From contig CANBTT010000001.1 in NCBI GenBank assembly GCA_947372465.1, positions 1 through 64,000 on the forward strand: DNA of 64,000 nucleotides, given 5' to 3'. Position 1 is the stretch's first letter. Every line of letters starts with the position of its first letter. The notes beneath the pieces were generated by a model. The model saw only the letters and a program-made list of their open reading frames with translations, ran no database searches and was not told where the DNA came from. Source of the stretch: Burkholderiales bacterium. Lineage in GTDB: Bacteria > Pseudomonadota > Gammaproteobacteria > Burkholderiales > Burkholderiaceae_C. The position numbers were made by a program, and so were the translations under genes. Positions 17,586 to 27,697 of this stretch are shown here, piece by piece.

Positions 17586-18305
17586 TTATATCTCGGCGTT
17601 GTGATAGACCTCTTGCACATCATCGAGGTCTTCTAAAGCGTCCAAGATCTTTTGCATCTTGACTTGATCGTCTCCTGAGAGGGCCACAGAATTTTCAGCT
17701 CGAAACGTGACTTCAGCCACCTCGGGGTGCAAATCCTTGGCCATCAAGGCGGTTTTGACGGCTTCAAAATCCTGCGGCGAAGTGATCACTTCAATCACAC
17801 CGTCCTCGGACGTGATCACGTCCTCCGCACCCGCCTCAATCGCACACTCCATCACCGCATCTTCTGAGGTCCCGGGCGCAAACATCATCAAACCACAATG
17901 CTTGAACTGAAAGGAGACGGAGCCCTCCGTGCCCAAATTGCCGCCGTGTTTGCTGAACGCGTGACGCACCTCTGCAACCGTTCTCACCTTGTTGTCGGTC
18001 ATCGTGTCCACAATGATTGCGGCCCCCGCGATGCCGTAACCCTCATAACGAATTTCCTCGTAATTGACGCCTTCGAGTTGACCCGTGGCTTTGTCAATGT
18101 TGCGCTTGATGGTGTCTGCGGGCATGTTGGCCGCTTTGGCCTTCTCAACCGCGAGCCTCAATCTGGGATTGGTCGCCAAATCGGCCCCACCCGCACGGGC
18201 CGAGACCATGATCTCTCGTATCACACGGGTCCAGACTTTGCCCCGCTTTTCATCTTGACGGCCCTTGCGATGTTGAATGTTCGCCCATTTACTGTGTCCA
18301 GCCAC
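17586..18305 (-). CDS. yebC: YebC/PmpR family protein (TACO1-type)
   Basis: This 239-residue cytoplasmic protein has the unmistakable N-terminus [20 protein letters not shown]. Family members act as transcriptional regulators (PmpR) or as translation factors that relieve stalls at proline-rich stretches. The central phrase [14 protein letters not shown] and the acidic C-terminus are typical. It is the first gene of the run purD, plsC-like, nadD, rsfS, rlmH, maf, rng. No convincing promoter could be read upstream. Confidence 0.95.
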   Translation of the reverse strand: MAGHSKWANIQHRKGRQDEKRGKVWTRVIREIMVSARAGGADLATNPRLRLAVEKAKAANMPADTIKRNIDKATGQLEGVNYEEIRYEGYGIAGAAIIVDTMTDNKVRTVAEVRHAFSKHGGNLGTEGSVSFQFKHCGLMMFAPGTSEDAVMECAIEAGAEDVITSEDGVIEVITSPQDFEAVKTALMAKDLHPEVAEVTFRAENSVALSGDDQVKMQKILDALEDLDDVQEVYHNAEI

Positions 18306-18408
18306 GTTGATTCCTAGTGATTTGATTCAAAGGCGTGATTTTAAACCCATGCTGGGCCAGTATCTTCACAATGGAGAGACTTAGATCGGATTGGGCGGCT
18401 GAGTGCGC

Positions 18409-18567
18409 TTAAAAACGCTCCGACAGCATGGCAGGCACAATCGCTTCGACGGCGACCTTGCGGACACCAAGCTCTTTCAATGCATGCCACCAGACCGATC
18501 CCTTTTCATGCATCCGAACGGTCTCAGCACGGACTTCATGAAAATCCTTGGGCTTGTGGTGAGCTCT
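18409..18567 (-). pseudogene. Unidentified coding-like fragment (possible gene remnant or small protein)
   Basis: An open minus-strand frame of 52 codons ends in TAA at 18409-18411. Its codons show a strong excess of G in first position (GCC, GTC, GAA, GAG), as in real genes here. The translation includes EVRAETVRMHEKGSVWWHAL and ends in PAMLSERF. A stop at 18568-18570 closes the frame, but the sequence just upstream in another frame also looks protein-like (DVQRHRHVKS), suggesting a frameshift. The only ATG is at 18513, which gives 34 residues. I cannot name a family. Confidence 0.45.
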
Positions 18568-18592
18568 TTACATGACGATGGCGCTGGACGTC

Positions 18593-18647
18593 AAAAAACA
18601 AAAAAACCTTATTCGACCGCCAGAAATGCTTGAACGATCGAATAAGG
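18593..18647 (-). terminator. Rho-independent terminator of clpS-clpA
   Basis: A 10-bp perfect inverted repeat (CCTTATTCGA at 18607-18616, TCGAATAAGG at 18638-18647) with a 21-base loop is followed on the minus strand by an interrupted T tract (A runs at 18593-18606 on the plus strand). It lies about 70 bases past the clpA stop. Confidence 0.75.
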
Positions 18648-18715
18648 CAGGCACAGGTCTAAAACGGCCACAGGACTGCAATGGTCATGGAAGCCAATTT
18701 TTTAGCCCTTGAGCC

Positions 18716-21043
18716 TTAGCTGGCTTGGGCTTCCTCAGGCTCTGTTGGCTCTGATTTGGCCGCTCTTGACTCCTTCTTTGGCAAAGGGGTGATGTCCAGC
18801 AACACCTCACCCTTGTCGTCCAAGTCCACATTCAAGCGCCCGCCATCCATCAAGCGACCAAAGAGCAACTCATCCGCCAAGGCACGCCTGATGGTGTCTT
18901 GAATCAAGCGCTGCATGGGTCTGGCCCCCATCAAGGGGTCAAAGCCTTTCTTGGCCAAATGCTGGCGCAATTTGTCCGTGAAGGTGACTTCAACACGCTT
19001 TTCAGCCAATTGCGTCTCGAGTTGCAACAAGAACTTGTCAACCACACGCATGATGATTTGCTCATCCAAGGCCTTGAAGCTCACGATGGCGTCCAAGCGA
19101 TTGCGGAATTCGGGGGTGAAAATGCGCTTGATGTCGACCATCTCGTCGCCCGATTCCCGGTTGGTGGTGAAACCAATGGTGGACTTGTTCATGGTCTCGG
19201 CACCGGCGTTCGTGGTCATGATGATGATCACGTTTCTAAAGTCCGCCTTGCGTCCGTTGTTGTCCGTCAAGGTGCCATGGTCCATCACCTGCAAGAGCAC
19301 GTTAAAGATATCTGGGTGCGCCTTTTCAATCTCATCGAGCAAGAGCACGCAATGGGGCTTCTTGGTGACCGCCTCGGTCAAGAGACCCCCTTGGTCAAAG
19401 CCCACATAACCGGGAGGCGCTCCAATCATGCGAGAGACAGCATGGCGCTCCATGTACTCGGACATGTCAAATCGAATCAACTCAATGCCCATGATGTAGG
19501 CCAACTGCTTGGCAGCCTCTGTTTTACCAACACCCGTTGGACCACTGAACAAAAAGGCACCAATGGGTTTGTCGGCTTTGCCAAGACCAGAGCGCGCCAT
19601 TTTGACCGCTGAGGCCAAGACCTCAAGCGCTTTGTCTTGACCAAAGACCACGCTCTTCAAATCGCGTTCAAGCGTTTGCAATTTGCCGCGGTCGTCGTTG
19701 GACACGTTGGCTGGCGGAATGCGCGCAATTTTGGCCACGATGTCCTCGATCTCCGTCTTGCTGATGGTCTTCTTTCTTTTGGAGACCGGCAAAATTCTTT
19801 GCGCTGCGCCCGCCTCGTCGATCACGTCAATGGCTTTGTCTGGCAGGTGGCGATCGTTGATGTACTTGGCACTCAACTCGGCCGCCGCTTGAAGGGCTGC
19901 CAAGGCGTACTTCACATTGTGGTGCTCTTCAAAGCGAGACTTTAGGCCTTTGAGAATATCAACCGTTTGCTCAACACTGGGCTCGACCACATCCACCTTT
20001 TGGAAGCGTCTGGAGAGGGCTGCGTCTTTCTCAAAAATGCCCCTGTACTCTGTAAACGTGGTGGCACCAATGCATTTGAGCTGACCCGAGCTCAAAGCGG
20101 GCTTTAAGAGGTTGGAGGCGTCCAAGGTGCCGCCTGAGGCCGCACCAGCACCAATCAAGGTGTGTATCTCATCAATGAACAAAATAGCGTTGGGGCGGTC
20201 CTTGAGTGACTTCAAAACGCCCTTGAGGCGTTGCTCAAAATCACCCCTGTATTTTGTGCCCGCAAGCAAGGCGCCCATGTCCAAAGAATAGACCTGTGAG
20301 TCGGCCAAAATTTCTGGCACATCCTTTTGCGTGATTCTCCAAGCCAAGCCCTCAGCAATCGCGGTTTTACCCACGCCTGCCTCACCCACCAACAAGGGGT
20401 TGTTTTTGCGGCGACGGCAAAGAATTTGGATGACACGCTCAACCTCAAACTCACGACCAATCAAGGGGTCGATCTTGCCGTCCTTGGCCAATTGATTCAA
20501 ATTCTGTGTGAATTGCTCAAGCGCCGACGCTTTTTCATTTTTCTCGCCGCCTTCCTCCGACTCGGTCGGTGTGGCCTCTTGCGGCTTGCTCGGCTCTGGG
20601 GGATCGCTCTTTTTAATACCGTGGGCAATAAAGTTGACCACATCCAGACGGGTCACGCCTTGTTGGTGCAAATAGTAAACAGCGTGAGAGTCCTTCTCTC
20701 CAAAAATGGCCACCAGCACATTGGCTCCCGTGACTTCCTTTTTACCGTTGCCCGTTGATTGAACGTGCATGATGGCGCGTTGAATCACACGCTGAAAACC
20801 CAGGGTCGGTTGTGTATCAACCTCTTCAGTGCCTGAGACTTGCGGGGTGTTGTCTTTGATGAAATTGCTCAAAGACTTTCTAAGGTCATCCAAATTGGCT
20901 GAGCACGCCCTGAGCACCTCTGCTGCGGAAGGGTTGTCCAACAAAGCGAGCAACAAATGCTCAACCGTGATGAATTCATGGCGCTGCTGGCGGGCCTCGA
21001 CAAAGGCCATGTGCAAGCTCACTTCTAGTTCCTGGGCAATCAT
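18716..21043 (-). CDS. clpA: ATP-dependent Clp protease ATPase subunit ClpA
   Basis: This 775-residue AAA+ unfoldase feeds substrates to ClpP and works with ClpS in N-end-rule degradation. The N-domain with two Clp repeats spans about residues 1-145. A charged linker follows (150-175), then the first ATPase module with GEAGVGKT at 220-227, and the second with GPTGVGKT near 501. The STIGF segment near residue 625 is the ClpP-docking loop (IGF/L). The absence of a ClpB-type middle coiled coil supports ClpA. clpS lies about 50 bases upstream. Confidence 0.95.
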   Translation of the reverse strand: MIAQELEVSLHMAFVEARQQRHEFITVEHLLLALLDNPSAAEVLRACSANLDDLRKSLSNFIKDNTPQVSGTEEVDTQPTLGFQRVIQRAIMHVQSTGNGKKEVTGANVLVAIFGEKDSHAVYYLHQQGVTRLDVVNFIAHGIKKSDPPEPSKPQEATPTESEEGGEKNEKASALEQFTQNLNQLAKDGKIDPLIGREFEVERVIQILCRRRKNNPLLVGEAGVGKTAIAEGLAWRITQKDVPEILADSQVYSLDMGALLAGTKYRGDFEQRLKGVLKSLKDRPNAILFIDEIHTLIGAGAASGGTLDASNLLKPALSSGQLKCIGATTFTEYRGIFEKDAALSRRFQKVDVVEPSVEQTVDILKGLKSRFEEHHNVKYALAALQAAAELSAKYINDRHLPDKAIDVIDEAGAAQRILPVSKRKKTISKTEIEDIVAKIARIPPANVSNDDRGKLQTLERDLKSVVFGQDKALEVLASAVKMARSGLGKADKPIGAFLFSGPTGVGKTEAAKQLAYIMGIELIRFDMSEYMERHAVSRMIGAPPGYVGFDQGGLLTEAVTKKPHCVLLLDEIEKAHPDIFNVLLQVMDHGTLTDNNGRKADFRNVIIIMTTNAGAETMNKSTIGFTTNRESGDEMVDIKRIFTPEFRNRLDAIVSFKALDEQIIMRVVDKFLLQLETQLAEKRVEVTFTDKLRQHLAKKGFDPLMGARPMQRLIQDTIRRALADELLFGRLMDGGRLNVDLDDKGEVLLDITPLPKKESRAAKSEPTEPEEAQAS

Positions 21044-21094
21044 TTCGAGTTCCTTTACGCTTGCAAAATTTGAAAAATTCTATTTACATTCATG

Positions 21095-21469
21095 TCAAAT
21101 TGACTCAATGGGCTCACTCACGCACTGCAAAGGGTGTCCTTGCTTGGTCGCCGCATCCAGCACTTGGTCCACTTTTGTCGCGGCCACATCTTTGCTGTAC
21201 ACACCGCAAACCCCTTTGCCATCCAAATGGATTTTTAACATGATTTGAGTCGCTGTTTCACGGTCTTTGCTGAAAAATTCTTGCAACACCATCACCACAA
21301 ACTCCATGGGCGTGAAATCGTCATTGAGCATCAACACTTGATGCATTTGGGGCGGCTTGGTTTTTTCTGTGCGCCTCTCCAACACCACAGAGTTGCCCTC
21401 AGCGCCTCCAGGCGTCTGAATTTTTGGATTGGGTAATTTTGTTGCCATAACACTCATTCTATCGGTCAC
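21095..21469 (-). CDS. clpS: ClpA adaptor protein ClpS
   Basis: This 124-residue N-recognin delivers proteins with destabilising N-terminal residues to ClpA. The core [18 protein letters not shown] near residue 40 holds the conserved Asn-Asp pair of the N-degron pocket, followed by the helix [18 protein letters not shown] 35-residue polar N-terminal extension precedes the core, which is longer than in E. coli but common in the order. The clpS-clpA pair forms an operon. Confidence 0.95.
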   Translation of the reverse strand: MTDRMSVMATKLPNPKIQTPGGAEGNSVVLERRTEKTKPPQMHQVLMLNDDFTPMEFVVMVLQEFFSKDRETATQIMLKIHLDGKGVCGVYSKDVAATKVDQVLDAATKQGHPLQCVSEPIESI

Positions 21470-21909
21470 CTGATAGGCCTACAGTCACAGGTGTGATCTG
21501 TTGCAAAATATTTACAAACCCATCAAAAAACCCACACAACTCCTCTCTTTTGGTTCAAGTTTAAATCCAAGCCATGCCCTTGGAGGCGTCGAGGAGCAAA
21601 AAAAACCTCTTTGTCCTATGACCCTAGGGAGATCGGCTTGGAGCACTGGAACGTCTCAAGATGAGCAAGTCTTGCCTTGGCGCCCGCCCAACGGATCCCA
21701 TCACTGACCTATACGTGGGGGGGCTCAGCGGAAAAACAATACGCCCAAGACCACCTTTGCTAAAAATAATGCCTGCAGCGCCTGTGCTTTGCCCAAAAAA
21801 CCACCCCAACAGCGTGACTGCACAGAAAGCACTCAACCTGACACTCAACTTACAAATGAAGCCTTCAGCCACAAAGAAGGGCCCGCCACAGGCCCAGTAG
21901 CCAGCGCAA
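21470..21909. other. 440-base gap between clpS and icd without a recognisable gene
   Basis: Relatives of this organism often carry a cold-shock gene here, but no CspA motif is present in any frame. The two overlapping ORFs of about 80 codons (plus 21661-21900, minus 21624-21872) match no family and are antisense to each other. The region holds a possible icd terminator (21879-21895) and an A8 tract near 21600. The clpS promoter should lie at the low-coordinate end. Confidence 0.55.
21876..21895 (-). terminator. Possible terminator of icd
   Basis: On the minus strand a 5-bp GC stem (GGGCC at 21879-21883 pairing with GGCCC at 21891-21895) with a 7-base loop is followed by TTCTTTG. It starts about 15 bases past the icd stop. 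The stem is short, so this is tentative. Confidence 0.4.
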
Positions 21910-23163
21910 TCACATCAACTCGATCAACACTTGTCCAAAACCTGAGCAGCTCACCTGGACCGCTTCGTCCATCAGTCTGGCAAAGTCATACGTCACCCGT
22001 TTGTTCAAAATGGCCTGCTGCATGGACGCGAGGATCAAGTCCGCCGCCTCGCTCCAACCGATGTGCCTGAGCATCATCTCGGCAGCCAAAATAGAAGAGC
22101 CTGGATTGACATAGTCTTTGCCCGCGTATTTTGGCGCCGTGCCATGCGTGGCCTCAAAGCAAGCAATCGTGTCTGAGAGGTTGGCGCCAGGCGCAATGCC
22201 CGTGCCCCCCACGTGGGCGGCCAATGCGTCTGAAATGTAATCCCCCGTCAAATTCAAGGTCGCAATGACGCTGTACTCCACGGGACGCAACAAAATTTGC
22301 TGCAAAAAGGCATCGGTGACCACATCTTTGATGATGATGTCTTTGCCTGTTTTGGGGTTTTTGAGTTTGTACCAAGGCCCGCCATCAATCATCTGAGCGC
22401 CAAACTCCTTCACCGCCAAACCATAGCCCCAGTCCCGAAAGGCGCCCTCTGTGTACTTCATGATGTTGCCCTTGTGCACCATGGTCACGCTGGGTTTGTT
22501 GTGGTCAATGGCATATTGAATGGCCTTTTTGACCAAACGCTCGGAACCCTCTTTGGACACGGGCTTGATGCCAATGCCAGAGGTGCTTGGGAAACGCATC
22601 TTCTTGACCCCCAAGTCATTGATCAAGAAATGGATCAATTTCTTGGCACTCTCGCTCTCGGCTTGGAATTCAATGCCAGCATAAATATCTTCTGAATTTT
22701 CCCGAAAAATCACCATATTGGTTTTCTCGGGCTCCCTCAAAGGAGAAGGCACGCCACTGAAATATTGAACCGGCCTTAAACAGACAAACAAATCCAAGTC
22801 TTGTCTCAAAGCCACATTCAGTGAGCGGATCCCCCCCACCACGGGTGCGCTCAACGGCCCTTTGATCGAGACCACGTACTCTCGCATGATCTCCAGCGTC
22901 TCTTGGGGCAAGAGCGTATCGGCGCCGTAAAGCTCTGCGGCCTTGTCGCCGGCAAAAATCTCCATCCAATGTATTTTCTTGCTGCCCGCATAGGCCTTTT
23001 GAACCGCAGCGTCCACCACCTTGATCATCACAGGTGTGATGTCCAAACCCGTCCCATCGCCTTGAATAAAGGGAATGATCGGCTCATCAGGCACATTCAA
23101 TGAAAAATCCTCATTGACGCTGATTTTGGCCCCTTTGCTGGGGACTTGAACGTGTTTGTACAT
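21910..23163 (-). CDS. icd: NADP-dependent isocitrate dehydrogenase
   Basis: This 417-residue TCA-cycle enzyme oxidises isocitrate to 2-oxoglutarate. The N-terminal [13 protein letters not shown], the substrate site [12 protein letters not shown] near residue 115 (whose Ser is the one phosphorylated by AceK in enterobacteria), and [13 protein letters not shown] near residue 240 are all present. [17 protein letters not shown] near residue 345 agrees with an NADP-type dimeric enzyme. The length matches E. coli Icd (416). It is a single gene, divergent from the DUF192 gene. Confidence 0.95.
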   Translation of the reverse strand: MYKHVQVPSKGAKISVNEDFSLNVPDEPIIPFIQGDGTGLDITPVMIKVVDAAVQKAYAGSKKIHWMEIFAGDKAAELYGADTLLPQETLEIMREYVVSIKGPLSAPVVGGIRSLNVALRQDLDLFVCLRPVQYFSGVPSPLREPEKTNMVIFRENSEDIYAGIEFQAESESAKKLIHFLINDLGVKKMRFPSTSGIGIKPVSKEGSERLVKKAIQYAIDHNKPSVTMVHKGNIMKYTEGAFRDWGYGLAVKEFGAQMIDGGPWYKLKNPKTGKDIIIKDVVTDAFLQQILLRPVEYSVIATLNLTGDYISDALAAHVGGTGIAPGANLSDTIACFEATHGTAPKYAGKDYVNPGSSILAAEMMLRHIGWSEAADLILASMQQAILNKRVTYDFARLMDEAVQVSCSGFGQVLIELM

Positions 23164-23461
23164 GGAACAACTCCAAATTAGATCTGCTGCAAATTGGGGT
23201 TTCTAAAGGGGAAGAAGCCCCTTGAAATCCGCTGCTTGTTCGATTCTAACAAGTCGCCCATGCACCAGGGCGCTTTGTTGCTGCTGAACGGGATCAGATG
23301 ACCGCTAAATTTTCATTCCATCAAATAGATGATCCAATCGCATCGAACTTTGCCAAGATCTGTGTTCTCGCTTTTCAGCCCATCCGCACCCTGTATGATC
23401 ACACGCTTGAAAATGAACTTCTCTAGTCTTTGTCTTGCCCCAGCTCGCACCGCCAAAAAAA
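23164..23461. other. Divergent promoter region between icd and the DUF192 gene
   Basis: This gap of about 300 bases separates two divergent genes and should hold both promoters. I see no conserved gene, no clear operator and no convincing -35/-10 pair. Confidence 0.4.
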
Positions 23462-23971
23462 ATGTCAATGTCCTATCCCAAGCACTCCCCTGCGCACCGC
23501 CTCGTCAAACCCTTGCAAATCAAGGCGCTCAGCGCGTTCTTTGCCCTCCTTGGTCTTTTGGCTCCAAGTCTCGTGCGGGCTCAAGAGAGCCCACAACTTG
23601 ACTTGCAGCGCGTAAAAATACAAGCGGGTTTCTTTCAAATCGACGCCCAAGTGGCACTGAGCCCAGAGCAGCGATCCGTGGGTTTGATGTTCAGAAAAGA
23701 CATGCCGCAACACGAAGGCATGATCTTTGTCTTCGAACAAGCTGCCAAGCAATGCTTTTGGATGAAAAACACCCTCCTTCCACTGAGCGCGGCATTTGTG
23801 GCCGATGACGGCAGCATTGTCAACATCGTTAACATGAAACCCCAAACACTTGACAGCCACTGCTCGGCAAAACCAGTGCGCTTCGTTTTAGAGATGCATC
23901 AAGGCTGGTTCAGCAAAAAGAACATCCAAGCGGGCTTTAAGCTCGGTGGCGTGTTGTTCAAATCGCCATAA
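23462..23971 (+). CDS. Secreted DUF192 family protein
   Basis: This protein of about 169 residues has an N-terminal signal peptide with cleavage after VRA (about residue 42). A DUF192 domain follows, with the conserved LMFRKDMPQHEGMIFVF near residue 80 and a CFWMKNTLLPLSAAFVADDG stretch near residue 102. The function of DUF192 is not established. The start at 23462 is a choice between two nearby ATGs (23462 and 23468), and the upstream in-frame TTG is less likely. The gene is divergent from icd and converges on sodB. Confidence 0.8.
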   Translation: MSMSYPKHSPAHRLVKPLQIKALSAFFALLGLLAPSLVRAQESPQLDLQRVKIQAGFFQIDAQVALSPEQRSVGLMFRKDMPQHEGMIFVFEQAAKQCFWMKNTLLPLSAAFVADDGSIVNIVNMKPQTLDSHCSAKPVRFVLEMHQGWFSKKNIQAGFKLGGVLFKSP

Positions 23972-24013
23972 AAAAAGCAGCCAAAACGCCCGAAGGTGTC
24001 GCGACTGCTTTTT
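23972..24013. terminator. Bidirectional terminator between the DUF192 gene and sodB
   Basis: AAAAAGCAG (23972-23980) and CTGCTTTTT (24005-24013) form a perfect 9-bp inverted repeat. Read from either strand the stem ends in T5, so it can serve both convergent genes. Confidence 0.75.
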
Positions 24014-24065
24014 GAAGCCCTTTGCGTGCGCCTAAGAACTAGACGCCTGCAAAGGATTGCTCTGC

Positions 24066-24647
24066 TCAAGCGAAGTTGGCTTGCACAAAGTCCCAGTTGA
24101 CCAAATGCTCGAGGTAAGCCTCAACAAACTTGGGACGCAAGTTGCGGTAATCGATGTAGTAGGCATGCTCCCACACGTCAACGGTCAACAAAGCCTTGTC
24201 GGCTGTGGTCAAAGGCGTACCGGCGGCCCCTGTGTTGACAATGTCCACAGAGCCATCGGCCTTTTTGACCAACCAAGTCCAACCCGAGCCGAAGTTGCCC
24301 ACGGCTGATTTGACAAAGGCTTCCTTGAAAGCCGCGAAAGTGCCCCACTTGGCATTGATGGCCGCCAAAAGAGCGCCTGTGGGCTCGCCGCCACCGTTGG
24401 GCTTCATGCAATTCCAAAAGAAGGTGTGGTTCCAAATTTGGGCCGCGTTGTTGTAGACACCGCCACTGGACTTTTTGATGATCTCTTCCAGACTCAAACT
24501 CTCGAACTCAGTGCCTTTTTGCAAGTTGTTCAAGTTGACCACATAAGCATTGTGGTGCTTACCGTGGTGAAACTCTAGCGTTTCTTTAGAATAGTGAGGG
24601 GCCAAAGCATCAATGGCGTAGGGCAAAGCGGGCAACTGGTGTTCCAT
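24066..24647 (-). CDS. sodB: Iron superoxide dismutase SodB
   Basis: This 193-residue Fe/Mn-family dismutase converts superoxide to peroxide and oxygen. Metal ligands are visible as [11 protein letters not shown] (His near residue 27), NHTFFWN (His near 74) and [11 protein letters not shown] (Asp and His near 157-161). The N-terminal-half Gln in NAAQIWNH and the short length match the Fe type. It has no signal peptide, so it is cytoplasmic. It converges with the DUF192 gene on a shared terminator. Confidence 0.95.
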   Translation of the reverse strand: MEHQLPALPYAIDALAPHYSKETLEFHHGKHHNAYVVNLNNLQKGTEFESLSLEEIIKKSSGGVYNNAAQIWNHTFFWNCMKPNGGGEPTGALLAAINAKWGTFAAFKEAFVKSAVGNFGSGWTWLVKKADGSVDIVNTGAAGTPLTTADKALLTVDVWEHAYYIDYRNLRPKFVEAYLEHLVNWDFVQANFA

Positions 24648-24786
24648 AAGTTCCTTCGAATCGAGTTGAAATTAAGTGGATGAAAACGCTGAGTTTAAAC
24701 GATAACCCAAAAAATTCAAATCCACAGGGGCTTTTGACTCGACATGATCCTCAGGCCTTGCATTTTCGTGAGGCTGCCCCTCAGGG

Positions 24787-26136
24787 CTAAGGCTGCAAGA
24801 CCTTGACCTGCAAAGCGCCATCGCTCAACTGCGCACTGAGCACTTGACCCGCCTGAACGCTTTGACGGCTCGTCACGGGCACCCCACTTTCATCGCTGAG
24901 CCAGGCAAAGCCTCTTTGCAAGACCAAGGAGGGGTCGAGCAACTGAAGCCGCAACTGAGCGCGCGAGACGCTCTCCTCGTGCACCTTGAGCTGCCCCGCC
25001 TTCGCAGCAAAGAGCCGAGTCGAGAGCTGGTGCAGCGTGCTTTGAGCCCTCTCAAAGCCCAAATTCAAACCGGGCGCCAGGCGCTGCTCCGCCATCAAGA
25101 GCTTGCCCTCAGCCCTTTCTACAGCACGCGAAACACTGGGCAGCAACTTGTGCGCGAAGAGCTCCAGTTTAGAGCGCTCTTTGGACATGTACAAAGAGGG
25201 TCGTCCAAGCTTCAATTGCAAGGTATCCAAGGCTTGTGCCTCTCGATCAAGTCGAGTGTTCAAGAGCCTGGACAGCAGGAGCTGGTGCGCTTGTAATTCA
25301 TTGATCATTTGATCGGTGGGGGTGGCCACGAGTTCAGCCGCTGCGGTGGGGGTGGCCGCTCTGAGATCGGCACAAAAGTCCACAATGGTGAAGTCCGTCT
25401 CGTGCCCAACGCCACTGATGAGCGGCAAAGGACTTTGTGCCACGACACGGGCCAGTCTCTCATCGTTAAAGCACCACAAATCCTCAACAGAGCCACCGCC
25501 TCGGACCAACAAAATCACGTCAATGTCTTGCCTGTTGTACAAATGTCTCAGCGCTTGAGCGATGCTCCTTGGCGCATCTTGTCCCTGCACCAAGGCCGGC
25601 GCCAGCACCACCGGAATGTGGGGCACGCGACGCTTTAAAGCGATCAACACATCTTGGAATGCAGCGGCCCCAAGAGAGGTCACCACACCAATGCCCTTGG
25701 GGTACAGGGGAATCGGTCTTTTTTTATCTGCCTCAAACAGCCCCTCAGCCATGAGCTTGGCTTTGATTTTTAAAAACTCTTCGTACAAATTGCCTTGTCC
25801 AGCCATTTGCACCGCCTCGACAATCAGCTGCAAGTCACCTCGACCCGCGTAAACACCCAAATTGCCCTTCGCAACGACCAAGTCACCATCGCGCAAAGGA
25901 CGCTCGAGTTGCGAGGCCGCTCGCTTGAACATCGCGCAACGCAATTGACCGCTTTCGTCCTTTAAGTTGAAATAACAATGCCCACTGCTGGCCCTTGCAA
26001 AGCTGGAAACCTCGCCCTGAACCTGCACGGGATTGAATTTGGCCTGAAGAAGGTCGGCAATCAGCACGCACAACTCACCAACCGCCCATATTCTTGGCGC
26101 ATTGCTTGACTCTTCAAACTGAAAACGAGTGTTCAT
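24787..26136 (-). CDS. xseA: Exodeoxyribonuclease VII large subunit
   Basis: This 449-residue subunit degrades single-stranded DNA into oligonucleotides with XseB. The N-terminal OB-fold is seen in VQGEVSSFARASSGHCYFNLKD near residue 38. The catalytic domain has GIGVVTSLGAAAFQDVL near 148, VILLVRGGGSVEDLWCFNDE near 205 and ISGVGHETDFTIVDFCAD near 240. A long helical C-terminal half follows. xseB is not adjacent. The gene is divergent from exbB across the DnaA-box gap. Confidence 0.94.
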   Translation of the reverse strand: MNTRFQFEESSNAPRIWAVGELCVLIADLLQAKFNPVQVQGEVSSFARASSGHCYFNLKDESGQLRCAMFKRAASQLERPLRDGDLVVAKGNLGVYAGRGDLQLIVEAVQMAGQGNLYEEFLKIKAKLMAEGLFEADKKRPIPLYPKGIGVVTSLGAAAFQDVLIALKRRVPHIPVVLAPALVQGQDAPRSIAQALRHLYNRQDIDVILLVRGGGSVEDLWCFNDERLARVVAQSPLPLISGVGHETDFTIVDFCADLRAATPTAAAELVATPTDQMINELQAHQLLLSRLLNTRLDREAQALDTLQLKLGRPSLYMSKERSKLELFAHKLLPSVSRAVERAEGKLLMAEQRLAPGLNLGFERAQSTLHQLSTRLFAAKAGQLKVHEESVSRAQLRLQLLDPSLVLQRGFAWLSDESGVPVTSRQSVQAGQVLSAQLSDGALQVKVLQP

Positions 26137-26451
26137 GCGGTGTCAGACCCCTATCTTGTTAACTTTCCAATGACTTAAAGTAAGCTTTTGCCATTCCCGG
26201 TCAAATCCTCCAAAAATCACGAGCCCTCATTGTAAGTCATTGATTTTTAAAGCTTTATTTATGCTTAATTTGTGACCGTTTTGTGTAAAGGCGCGAATTG
26301 CCTTGTCTTTTCCTACAAAAAAAGAAGTTATCCACAAACTTGTCCACGGTATTTGTGAAGATCCTCGGCTGGTGGATAATACCTCTTGTGTTCATGAACT
26401 GGTGCTCAAGCCTTGGGCTTGTTCATCCCCCCTATTTTAGGAGCCCCCTCT
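26137..26451. other. 315-base divergent gap between xseA and exbB with AT-rich tract and DnaA-box-like sites
   Basis: An AT-rich stretch at about 26235-26280 precedes three 9-mers close to the DnaA-box consensus (26328-26379). The dominant coding strand of the whole window switches here. No gene is visible except an in-frame extension of exbB. Confidence 0.55.
26328..26379. promoter_or_regulatory. Cluster of three DnaA-box-like 9-mers
   Basis: TTATCCACA at 26328-26336 is the perfect consensus DnaA box. TTGTCCACG at 26340-26348 lies in the same orientation 12 bases on, and GGTGGATAA at 26371-26379 is TTATCCACC on the minus strand. They could be part of a replication origin, a DnaA-titrating site, or a DnaA-controlled promoter of exbB or xseA. 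Confidence 0.6.
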
Positions 26452-27078
26452 TTGTTGTCCATTATTCAAGCCGCCGGTTGGCCCATTTGGCCCTTGCTCC
26501 TGTGCTCTGTGTTGGCGTTGGCCATTATCATCGAACGTGGGGTGAATTTACAAACCAAAAAGATTGCGCCAAGCGACCTGTTGGAAGACGTCTTGGAGCA
26601 AATACAAAGCAGGCCATTGAGCTTCAATGAAATTGAAAATTTAAAGACACAGTCTTTCTTGGGCCAACTGATCGTCGAAGGTTTGGCTTTGCAAAAACAT
26701 CCACATGACACCCATTTTGAACGCACCTTGGCCTTTCAGCTTGAAAGCAAGGGCAAAGAAATTGCAGCACAACTTGAAAAAAACCTCTCCGCTTTGGCCA
26801 CCCTTGCCTCGGCCTCCCCCCTTTTGGGTCTCCTGGGTACCGTCATTGGCATGATTGAGATCTTTGCCTCTCAGTCCACGACCGGCAATCAACCGGCTGA
26901 TTTGGGGCTTGGCATCTCCATGGCCTTGTACAACACCGCCATGGGCTTGGTGATCGCCATTCCTGCCTTGATCGCTTGGAGAACCTTTCGATCAAAAGTC
27001 GATGGCTTGATGGTTCAACTCGAAGTCGCCAGCGAGCGGCTGCTCTTGGCCAGACTGCAAATTGAGTCCTTGAACTGA
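26452..27078 (+). CDS. exbB: MotA/TolQ/ExbB family proton channel
   Basis: This inner-membrane channel subunit pairs with the next gene (ExbD) to use the proton gradient to energise outer-membrane processes. I place the start at the TTG at 26452, giving M-L-S-I-I-Q-A-A-G-W, with AGGAG at 26439-26443 eight bases upstream. The 13 codons further upstream are not conserved. The 208-residue product has three membrane segments, with the conserved SPLLGLLGTVIGMIE and NTAMGLVIAIPALIAW in the C-terminal half. Its place before lpxK is standard in Burkholderiales, so the pair may serve envelope rather than TonB functions. Confidence 0.88.
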   Translation: MLSIIQAAGWPIWPLLLCSVLALAIIIERGVNLQTKKIAPSDLLEDVLEQIQSRPLSFNEIENLKTQSFLGQLIVEGLALQKHPHDTHFERTLAFQLESKGKEIAAQLEKNLSALATLASASPLLGLLGTVIGMIEIFASQSTTGNQPADLGLGISMALYNTAMGLVIAIPALIAWRTFRSKVDGLMVQLEVASERLLLARLQIESLN

Positions 27079-27144
27079 ACGCGACATGAACCCCTTGTCG
27101 CCCCAGTTGCGCCCTTTGAGCATTCACCCCCATGCAAGGCATCC

Positions 27145-27630
27145 ATGCTGAAATTCCAAACTCACAAAACCCCTGAGCCGGAGATCAACCTGATCCCCTT
27201 CATTGATGTGTTGCTCGTGATTTTGATTTTCCTCATGCTCACCACCAGCTTCAGTAAAAACGCCCAACTCAACATCAGCTTGCCCAAAGCGCAAGCCCAA
27301 AATGCTTCCAACAAAGCCCAGCAAATCGCCATTCAGATCACCGCCTCCGGACGCTTCTTTGTCCAAGGCAAAGACACCAACGAAGCACTGATCAGCACCT
27401 CGGCAATGGGCTCAGAAAAGAACCCGTCCGGGCTCACTGCGCAAGAACTTGAAGCGGCACTTTTGAGCGCGGCTGCTGGCATCGAGCAGCCCCTGGTCGT
27501 GATCTATGCCGACGCACAAACGCCGCACCAATTCGTTGTTCAAGCACTTTCTGCGGCTCAAAAAAACCAACTCAACAACATTGCTTTTGCCACCGATGCG
27601 CCAGCGCAAATGGGCTCAAGCAAACGATAA
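27145..27630 (+). CDS. exbD: Biopolymer transport protein ExbD/TolR
   Basis: This 161-residue single-span protein has the proton-binding aspartate in INLIPFIDVLLVILIFL near residue 20 and a periplasmic C-terminal domain. It is the partner of ExbB 66 bases upstream. At about residues 80-105 it carries an insertion with a Ser/Gly-rich stretch. The gene precedes lpxK by 67 bases in the same operon. Confidence 0.9.
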   Translation: MLKFQTHKTPEPEINLIPFIDVLLVILIFLMLTTSFSKNAQLNISLPKAQAQNASNKAQQIAIQITASGRFFVQGKDTNEALISTSAMGSEKNPSGLTAQELEAALLSAAAGIEQPLVVIYADAQTPHQFVVQALSAAQKNQLNNIAFATDAPAQMGSSKR

Positions 27631-27697
27631 AGAAATGGGGCCCTATAGCTCCTAGCACCTGGCTCTTCACCCTTGACCCCCTTGAACCTCACCCATT

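Larger units (their letters stand above)
18306..18715. other. 410-base gap between yebC and clpA holding a coding-like fragment and a terminator
   Basis: The gap holds the clpA terminator (18593-18647) and a minus-strand coding-like fragment (18409-18567). No gene of full length is visible, and the plus-strand ORF at 18403-18633 lies antisense to the fragment. The yebC promoter must lie in the last 100 bases (18306-18408), but I see no clear -35/-10 pair. Confidence 0.6.

Noticed and set aside
21470-21909. A cold-shock protein gene between clpS and icd
   Set aside because: It is expected from gene order in relatives, but no KWFN or KGFGFI-type motif occurs in any frame.
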